DNA of 11,257 nt, taken from positions 1 to 11,257 of the forward strand of contig JADGIF010000308.1 of the NCBI GenBank assembly GCA_018985225.1, given 5' to 3'. A program made the position numbers and the translations under genes. The notes beneath the pieces are model-generated. The model was not told the origin of the DNA, ran no database searches, and worked only from the letters and a program-made list of their open reading frames with translations. Source of the DNA: Amoeboradix gromovi. Lineage: Eukaryota; Sanchytriomycota; Sanchytriomycetes; Sanchytriales; Sanchytriaceae. Numbering within the stretch: the first letter of the stretch is position 1; each line of letters opens with the position of its first letter. This document shows positions 6,338-11,257 of this stretch, piece by piece.

Positions 6338-7256
6338 CAATGTCTATCTCGTCAAGGTCTTCACCCTCAAATAAACTCTCATCAATGCCTTCATCTCTGT
6401 CCTGGTCTTGCTTATATTTAGATAAATCAAAGGCTTCCTCATCCTCTTCTTCTTCAAAGGTCTGGAACTGAGGAACAAAAGAAAAGAGTTGCCTTCCGGA
6501 GAGACCTTGAGCTTTACCAGCTGCGATTCTATTCTCCATATCCTTGACCTGCTTCTCTTCTGCTGCTGCCACCATCTTTAGCTTATGTTCTTTCCATTTT
6601 TTAAACGATTCTTCGGTAACAGGAGTAAGCTTATCTGGTAGTTTTTTACGTTCTTCCTCTATGAAATCTTCTAAAGATTGAATATTCTTGCTTTCATCTC
6701 CAAAGTCTTTTTTCTTAAGCACAAAACCAACAGGTAATGCATGTTTGTACTTGCATTTGTCACCCCCGGCTGGACATAACCAGAACCAGCCATATTTGCC
6801 GTCCTCAATAGCTTTTAAAAAATGTTTGCATATAATTGAAGTGGAGTTGTTTTGGTTGTGCTTCTGCTTTATAACAGATTCCAACTTCTGAAGATCCCAA
6901 TTGTCCATTGTGTCATCATCCTCATTCCCCATCTGATCTCGTTGGTCTACATAAACATCAATTTTAGCAGATTTCTTTTCAACCGGCTTAAATAGCAATT
7001 CAAGTTCTCTCTTTTTCATTTCCATTAATTCCTTCTTTTTCCTCATCAAGGCCGCCTTCTCTTTGTTCTTGTCTAATCCTGCAGCAGACTTTTTTTTTTG
7101 TGCTGACTCATCTGCTTGTTTAGCAACAAAGGAAACGAATTCTTGCACTTTTTTCGATTTGTTCTTGTTTTTTAGTCCAAAGGTTTTATCTTCAATTATC
7201 TGTTTCTTCTGCTTTTCTACACTCTTACCAGAGGTTTGTGACTTTTTTGGAGGCAT
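6333..7256 (-). CDS. TMA46: Tma46/DFRP1 (ZC3H15 family) DRG-GTPase partner, lacking the first CCCH finger
   Basis: The 307-residue product belongs to the DFRP1 family (yeast Tma46, human ZC3H15). These cytosolic proteins bind and stabilise DRG1/Rbg1 GTPases and associate with translating ribosomes. The N-terminus MPPKKSQTSGKSVEKQKKQI is typical, followed by a Lys-rich helix (60-90). One CCCH finger is present: C143, C161, C168 and H172 within the conserved KYGWFWLCPAGGDKCKYKHA region. The DFRP-binding part follows (about 193-262, SLEDFIEEER and GLSGRQLFSF). The acidic tail ends in FEGEDLDEIDIE, as in the family. The first of the two usual fingers is missing: LLFKPVEKK (88-95) runs straight into VYVDQRD and DTMDNWD (101-121), with no intron-like sequence between. 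The frame is open three codons further upstream, but 7256 is the first ATG and fits the family. Confidence 0.94.
   Translation of the reverse strand: MPPKKSQTSGKSVEKQKKQIIEDKTFGLKNKNKSKKVQEFVSFVAKQADESAQKKKSAAGLDKNKEKAALMRKKKELMEMKKRELELLFKPVEKKSAKIDVYVDQRDQMGNEDDDTMDNWDLQKLESVIKQKHNQNNSTSIICKHFLKAIEDGKYGWFWLCPAGGDKCKYKHALPVGFVLKKKDFGDESKNIQSLEDFIEEERKKLPDKLTPVTEESFKKWKEHKLKMVAAAEEKQVKDMENRIAAGKAQGLSGRQLFSFVPQFQTFEEEEDEEAFDLSKYKQDQDRDEGIDESLFEGEDLDEIDIE
6370..6375 (+). terminator. Candidate poly(A) signal of the Emi1-like gene inside TMA46
   Basis: This is the first plus-strand AATAAA after the Emi1-like stop, 39 nt downstream. It lies antisense to codons in the acidic tail of TMA46. If used, the two mRNAs overlap by 40-70 nt or more. 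Confidence 0.4.
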
Positions 7257-7281
7257 TGAATGCAAAGTTGTTTTCTCCTCA

Positions 7282-7333
7282 TTAAAAGTCCTGGTTTTCT
7301 AGAAAATCAAGAATTTCCGCAGCGAACTGAAAT
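7282..7333 (+). repeat. Dispersed intergenic element, copy 2
   Basis: This is the same-orientation match to 5694-5745. Here the centre TTTTCTAGAAAA is an exact palindrome, which copy 1 (TTTTCTAAAAAA) has lost. A weak 5-bp hairpin follows (CACTA 7345-7349, TAGTG 7357-7361), where copy 1 has a 7-bp one. It lies just upstream of the TMA46 start, on the other side of transcription relative to copy 1 and its nearest plus-strand gene. Confidence 0.75.
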
Positions 7334-7517
7334 GGCAGCCGACTCACTACGCTAATTAGTGGAAACATAATGCGGGAATAAATAATGTTGCATATAATTT
7401 AAGTCTATACACCTAGCTACAATTTGATCTCTATCCACTTCCAGATGATTATTGGTACACTTATGTACCTCCAAACTGGTTTCTTCAGAGTGTGCACACC
7501 TTGTAAAAGTTAGAGTA

Positions 7518-7556
7518 GCAAATGCTTCGTTACATTACACAAATGTCAGCATTTGC
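7518..7556. repeat. Nested hairpin
   Basis: GCAAATGCT (7518-7526) pairs perfectly with AGCATTTGC (7548-7556). Inside, ACATT (7532-7536) pairs with AATGT (7542-7546) around a 5-nt loop. It lies about 225 bp beyond the golgin stop and about 260 bp upstream of TMA46. Function unknown. Confidence 0.6.
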
Positions 7557-7775
7557 ATGGACGATAGTTTCGTTTTTACACCATATTCTGGGTGAATACG
7601 AGCGCATCCGGTATATCCAAACGACCTCTAGATTCTCATAATATAGCTGAGATAATTATGGGCTCGAGAATGTTTATACTATTATATCAAATGATTTATT
7701 TAATCAAAGCCAATTGCTGTTTTCCAATTACTAATCGCAAAAAGATGAAAAGTGATAGTGCGATTTTTCATATAA

Positions 7776-7781
7776 TTTATT
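7776..7781 (-). terminator. Poly(A) signal overlapping the golgin stop codon
   Basis: On the minus strand the stop reads TAATAAA, so the last two bases of the stop codon begin AATAAA. This is the third gene in the window with stop and poly(A) hexamer fused. Confidence 0.6.
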
Positions 7782-10359
7782 ACAATAGATTGAATTTCTT
7801 ACTCTCCTCTGGAGTCAAATTAAGTAAATTAGTCAATACTGGCAGTAGCTGCGGCCTAACATCTTTTCTCTCTACAAATTTCATCAAAACAATTTTTAAA
7901 TAGTCATTTCCTGGGGCTGAAGTCGTCATATTAGTGTTGACCGAAATCAATGAAGGTGATCTAGAATTTCTTGTAAACTCTTTCGGAGATGGTTGGTTCA
8001 AAGGTGGAGATGTTGTTGATGTAGGACTACTGTTCCCAGCCTTGGTATCTCTAGGTCCATTTACACTTATATTTGTCAAGCTTCCTGCTGATAGTCTGTT
8101 GTTACCTTTGGTTTGGTGCTTTAATTCGTCCTTTAATGATCTGTTCAATTGCTTCAATTGCTGCTCACCGGTCTTTAGCCTGTCAATTTCATTCTTACAG
8201 CCTGTTATCATTTCCTGACAGCTACTCAATTGTTTACTCAGCTCTTCATTTTGTGATTTAAAAGTCACCAATTCTTGCTTTACTGCTGTATATTCTGCTA
8301 CTGATTCATTCTGAATTTTACTGTTCTTTTGCAATTCATTGTACTGCTTTTGCTGTGCTGATAAGTTAGATTCCAGATTAGCAATAGATTTTCTTAATTC
8401 TTGTTCCATCACTTCTTTCAACTGCTTAGACTGCTTAATCTGATCTACATATGCTTGGTTTTGACTAGTTAGCTGATTAATCTGATTATCAATATGCTGC
8501 TTTAGTGCCAAATGCTCTCGTTGAACTTTTCCATTTTCACTGTGTAAAACCTGATTCTCCTGTAAAGTGTTCTCTAACATTGATTTAGTCGTAGCTAGCT
8601 CATCCTTAAGCTTCTTAACACTTGAGCTGCTTTCGTCATGCAGGGCTTTGTATGCACTAGCAGCTTCATCCTTATTCTTGTTAATTGTCTTTATTTTTTC
8701 ATCCATATCCTCTTTGTATTTTCTATCCTGAGCTTGTGCTTTAGACTCCAATGCACTATAAAGAGCTTGCAAAGTCTTCAATTCAGTAAGCGATTGTTTA
8801 TACTGGCTACAAACGACTGTATGCTGATCTTGTATTCTTATAAATTGTGTCTGCTGCGTATCCAGCTTTTTTAAAACATCCGCAAGAGTGCTTTTAGAGA
8901 CTGAGTAATCATGGGATAGTTTAGAATTCTCAATTTGGCTATTGTTCAGAGATTCCTGGCATTGTAGCAAGGTGCGCTCTGATTCAGCTGATTTTAAGCG
9001 AGCATTCTCTAATTCTTGCTTTATTTGATCAATTTCAACTTCTAAAGCGTGATTTGATGTTTCTAGTTGGTTTATCTCTGCTTTCAGGCTTGTCTCAAGT
9101 TTGTAGCTCATTGATTTCTCAGTTTTGTACGACTCATTCTGTTTTAAAAGGTTGTCTATCACAGACAATCTAGAATTCAAATCAACGTTCGAGTGCTCTA
9201 ATTTTTCGAGCAATGCGCTATCGATAGATGACAAATGATTGTTCAAATCATTATTTGTTTTAATTAGTTCTTGATTATCCAGCTTTAATTTATCCAATTC
9301 CGAAGATATTTTATCCCTTAAATCAACATTATCATGCTGCTGTCTTAGAATCTTTTCATTTTCTGATTTTAATTCGTTCAAATCACATGTAGTTGAAACT
9401 AGCTTGGAATTTAGTTCAGATATTTCGGACCTCAATTTATTAGCAGAGGTTTCATCAAGAATGTTTGAAGTATCATTCAATTTGGTGTTTCCAAGTGATT
9501 CTAATTGCACCTGTTTTATGGAATTCAACTCCGCAGTTATTTCATTAAATGTGGACAGTTTAGATTTCAGTTCCTCGTTTTCTAGTTTGCATTTAGCTAA
9601 TTCTCCATTTTCAAACGACTCCAACTGGTCGCGTAATGCCCTATTGGATTTACTTAACTTTTCATTTTCTAATTGCAATCCCACTACTTCTTGTGACGCT
9701 TGTGCGTTCAAACCAGAGGATGAAGGGTCCGCGATACCTTTATTTTCCGAAGCCTTTAATAAATCTGCGTTTTCTACTTCGAGTTTAGCGAACTTAGACT
9801 CTATTTCTGAGTTACGTTCGTTAAGTTTTAACAACTGGTTTTCCTTCGATTTTATCTGAGAAACTAGATCTGCTTCACTCTGAATTTTGGATTCTAGCTC
9901 TGATTTCAGCGCGGAAAGGCTTTGCTGAGCTAGTTGCTGGATATTGGATTTTTCAGCTTGAGTCTGGTTTAAAATACTATTCAGCTGTGATAAAGAATCA
10001 GTGAGCTTTGAAATTTCAGTGTCTTTGCTCTTTTGATCGCTCTGCAATTCTTTTATTTGTTCATCTCGGACAAGTATTCCTTCTTGGAATTCTAAAAGCT
10101 TACCGTCGTTAGCCGGCTCATGAGAATCATGCAATTGAATTAAAGGCTCCTTTGCAGCTTCTTTTTTGCTGCTTAGTTCAATTTGTTTCTGCAGCACCAT
10201 TACTTCTTTTTGAAATTGTCGATTTTGATTTTTTAAATCAGTCATAATTTGACCAGTGTTTTTGAAATAATCAAGCAGAATCTGAGAATCTCTGATGGAA
10301 GATACTGGTGTATGCTGCTGTAGGACATTTACCAAGTCTTTTATTTCCTTTGCTGACAT
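7780..10359 (-). CDS. GRIP-domain golgin (Imh1/golgin-245-like)
   Basis: The 859-residue product is almost entirely coiled coil (about residues 10-755), with long Leu/Glu/Lys/Gln heptads and frequent Asn-Glu-Leu runs. A Ser/Pro/Thr-rich flexible linker (about 757-817) follows, then a C-terminal GRIP domain (818-859). The GRIP signature is clear: YLKIVLMKF (820-828), RPQLLPVLTNLLNLTPEE further on. Y820 is at the position of the conserved Tyr that binds the Arl1 GTPase. GRIP golgins sit on trans-Golgi membranes and tether endosome-derived vesicles; yeast Imh1 is the fungal representative. The frame stays open upstream to 10413, but the codon there is GTG, and 10359 is the first ATG. That places the start 8 bp from the ALG13 start on the other strand. 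The long plus-strand open frames inside it are shadows of its biased composition. Confidence 0.93.
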   Translation of the reverse strand: MSAKEIKDLVNVLQQHTPVSSIRDSQILLDYFKNTGQIMTDLKNQNRQFQKEVMVLQKQIELSSKKEAAKEPLIQLHDSHEPANDGKLLEFQEGILVRDEQIKELQSDQKSKDTEISKLTDSLSQLNSILNQTQAEKSNIQQLAQQSLSALKSELESKIQSEADLVSQIKSKENQLLKLNERNSEIESKFAKLEVENADLLKASENKGIADPSSSGLNAQASQEVVGLQLENEKLSKSNRALRDQLESFENGELAKCKLENEELKSKLSTFNEITAELNSIKQVQLESLGNTKLNDTSNILDETSANKLRSEISELNSKLVSTTCDLNELKSENEKILRQQHDNVDLRDKISSELDKLKLDNQELIKTNNDLNNHLSSIDSALLEKLEHSNVDLNSRLSVIDNLLKQNESYKTEKSMSYKLETSLKAEINQLETSNHALEVEIDQIKQELENARLKSAESERTLLQCQESLNNSQIENSKLSHDYSVSKSTLADVLKKLDTQQTQFIRIQDQHTVVCSQYKQSLTELKTLQALYSALESKAQAQDRKYKEDMDEKIKTINKNKDEAASAYKALHDESSSSVKKLKDELATTKSMLENTLQENQVLHSENGKVQREHLALKQHIDNQINQLTSQNQAYVDQIKQSKQLKEVMEQELRKSIANLESNLSAQQKQYNELQKNSKIQNESVAEYTAVKQELVTFKSQNEELSKQLSSCQEMITGCKNEIDRLKTGEQQLKQLNRSLKDELKHQTKGNNRLSAGSLTNISVNGPRDTKAGNSSPTSTTSPPLNQPSPKEFTRNSRSPSLISVNTNMTTSAPGNDYLKIVLMKFVERKDVRPQLLPVLTNLLNLTPEESKKFNLL

Positions 10360-10367
10360 CTTAAACA
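10360..10367. promoter_or_regulatory. 8-bp gap between divergent start codons (golgin and ALG13)
   Basis: Only CTTAAACA separates the two ATGs. Any promoter for either gene must lie within the coding sequence of the other, and 5' UTRs must be very short or overlap in antisense. Both starts are well supported: the golgin has no earlier ATG, and the conserved Alg13 N-terminus begins directly at its ATG. Confidence 0.85.
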
Positions 10368-10808
10368 ATGTTTGAAATTTTAATAACAGTTGGAACAACC
10401 CATTTTGATCCACTAATTGATTTTATCATAAATAACTTGGATTTATTTAAGGGATATAAGCTTAGAATGCAAGTGGGAAGCTACTCCAAAGATCTAAGTC
10501 GTCTTGAAATAGATTGGTTTAAGTATACTTCAGATATGGAGAAATATTACCAAAGTTGCGATTACATAATAACTCATGGTGGATCTGGTACAATACTAAA
10601 TGGCCTGAAGTATTTCAAACCTATTCTGGTCATAGCGAATGATCAGTTGCTGGGCAATCATCAAACAGAGTTGATAGATAAGCTAACTAGTTTAAATTTG
10701 GTTCATACATGTACACTAGATAACTTTTATTTAAACTTGGCTCCTTTGGATAAAAGACCACCAAGGCAAAAACTATTTACGGATTTTATACAAAAGCTTA
10801 TAAATTAA
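10368..10808 (+). CDS. ALG13: Alg13, catalytic subunit of UDP-GlcNAc transferase for N-glycan assembly
   Basis: The 146-residue product is a GT28 C-terminal-type glycosyltransferase subunit. Alg13 binds membrane-anchored Alg14 at the cytosolic face of the ER, where the pair adds the second GlcNAc to dolichol-PP-GlcNAc. The N-terminus ILITVGTTHFDPLI (4-17) and the donor-binding stretch IITHGGSGTILNGLKYFKPILVI (67-89) are typical. So is NDQLLGNHQTELIDKL (91-106), which contains the conserved Asn-His-Gln. It is shorter than the 202-residue yeast protein but close to the minimal catalytic unit. There is no Alg14 in the window, so the partner must be encoded elsewhere. The start is the ATG at 10368. 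The poly(A) hexamer lies 15 nt beyond the stop. Confidence 0.94.
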   Translation: MFEILITVGTTHFDPLIDFIINNLDLFKGYKLRMQVGSYSKDLSRLEIDWFKYTSDMEKYYQSCDYIITHGGSGTILNGLKYFKPILVIANDQLLGNHQTELIDKLTSLNLVHTCTLDNFYLNLAPLDKRPPRQKLFTDFIQKLIN

Positions 10809-10823
10809 TTGGTCATTTTTCTT

Positions 10824-10829
10824 AATAAA
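10824..10829 (+). terminator. Candidate poly(A) signal of ALG13
   Basis: AATAAA lies 15 nt after the TAA stop at 10806-10808, in AT-rich non-coding sequence. Confidence 0.6.
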
Positions 10830-10954
10830 CTCTTTAGAATTGTTACTGAGAGTGTTCTGAAGGGACAGGTAAATTGGGATCCTTAATTTAATTGTTTTCC
10901 CCAATGGTTCTAGGTCATCCACTGCAAAAGGAAGACAAAATAATTTTTACAAAA

Positions 10955-11144
10955 GACTAACTTTCTGTAACAACTTGGAACATTATTTCAGCTTTATTAC
11001 TTTATGGATTTAAAAGACGAGTGGACATTCAGCTAGTTGCGGAGTTGACGAGTATAAAAGGAAAATAAATAACTTTTTGTATCGAAATTTCAAAAATAAA
11101 TATTCTGTACAGCTATTCTCTTACTCTTTCATCCAATCTTTATT
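10955..11144 (+). repeat. Right copy of inverted terminal repeat (outward-pointing, TATA-bearing)
   Basis: This matches the reverse complement of 1-144 at about 94 percent outside two blocks. It carries 16 nt (10966-10981) and 31 nt (11072-11102) absent from the left copy. TATAAAAGG is at 11053-11061, followed directly by AATAAATA. The second extra block ends in the same 10 bases, AAAATAAATA, that precede it. Both copies point their TATA box away from the gene-rich centre. Confidence 0.92.
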
Positions 11145-11159
11145 TCAAATAAACCTCTG

Positions 11160-11257
11160 ATTCATAATACTAATTCATAGTACTAATTCATAATACTAAT
11201 TCATAATACTGATTCATAATACTGATTCATAATACTGATTCATAATACTGATTCATA
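11160..11257 (+). repeat. 13-bp minisatellite running off the window end
   Basis: Seven full units plus seven bases of ATTCATAATACTA or ATTCATAATACTG are present. Units 1-3 end in A (unit 2 also has one internal A-to-G change), units 4-7 end in G. The ordered change of variant suggests expansion from one side. The array is cut by the window end, so its true length is unknown. Confidence 0.97.

Larger units (their letters stand above)
7257..7779. promoter_or_regulatory. Intergenic region upstream of TMA46 and downstream of the golgin gene
   Basis: This 523-bp spacer should contain the TMA46 promoter and the golgin 3' UTR, both on the minus strand. It holds the second dispersed element (7282-7333) only 26 bp before the TMA46 start, and a nested hairpin (7518-7556). 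No RNA gene or convincing frame was seen; a short plus-strand frame that begins near 7592 runs into the golgin gene and looks like chance. Confidence 0.55.

Noticed and set aside
7257-7265. TMA46 start three codons upstream
   Set aside because: The codon at 7265 is TTG; the ATG at 7256 gives the typical MPPKK family start.
9404-9859. 151-codon plus-strand open frame inside the golgin gene, plus several others there
   Set aside because: They are antisense to a strongly supported coiled-coil gene whose Leu/Glu/Ser-biased codons leave the reverse strand open; the products are Ser/Phe-rich and match nothing.
10360-10413. Longer golgin start at 10413, overlapping ALG13
   Set aside because: The codon at 10413 on the minus strand is GTG; the first in-frame ATG is at 10359.
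11160-11257. Telomere repeat at the window end
   Set aside because: The unit is AT-rich with no G-rich strand or TTAGGG-like core; an ordinary minisatellite fits better, though the end is open.

Overview
The window looks like AT-rich, gene-dense nuclear DNA of a fungus. The families present are Wss1, Hrq1, an Emi1/DUF3128 protein, Tma46/DFRP1, a GRIP golgin and Alg13, which together form a eukaryotic and mainly fungal set. All seven recognised or well-supported genes read as uninterrupted ATG-to-stop frames with no visible intron and the standard code. Spacers between genes can be only 2, 8, 16 or 47 bp. Compactness and small protein sizes would suit an early-diverging or reduced fungal lineage, but the species cannot be named from the sequence.

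Layout. Positions 1-144 and 10955-11144 hold two copies of one TATA-bearing repeat in inverted, outward-pointing orientation. The right copy is followed by a 13-bp minisatellite that runs off the end of the window. Positions 145-1463 have no recognisable gene: they contain one doubtful small frame (393-623) and a stretch of about 600 bp (roughly 720-1330) with clearly higher G+C and broken open frames. Next come WSS1 (1464-2105, +) and HRQ1 (2153-4786, +), head to tail. Convergent to HRQ1 is a small UBA-domain protein (4803-5315, -). A 718-bp divergent intergenic region with several hairpins leads to an Emi1/DUF3128 protein (6034-6330, +), which meets TMA46 (6333-7256, -) tail to tail with 2 bp between stops. 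After a 523-bp spacer come a GRIP-domain golgin (7780-10359, -) and ALG13 (10368-10808, +), whose start codons are only 8 bp apart.

How the genes relate. WSS1 (a SUMO-linked DNA-protein-crosslink protease) and HRQ1 (a RecQ4-type helicase for crosslink repair) belong to the same repair theme and sit 47 bp apart, the most striking functional pairing here. The golgin and ALG13 both serve the secretory pathway and must share or overlap their promoters. TMA46 is a translation-linked partner of DRG-type GTPases. Every one of these seven genes has AATAAA within about 45 nt of its stop, and in three (HRQ1, TMA46, golgin) the hexamer overlaps the stop codon itself.

Most unusual points: exact loss of the first CCCH finger in Tma46, a 27-bp perfect duplication that multiplies SUMO-interaction-like motifs in Wss1, loss of the last CX9C cysteine in the Emi1-like protein, the inverted repeats at both window ends, the G+C island, and a short repeat shared by two intergenic regions. 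No tRNA, rRNA or CRISPR was found.
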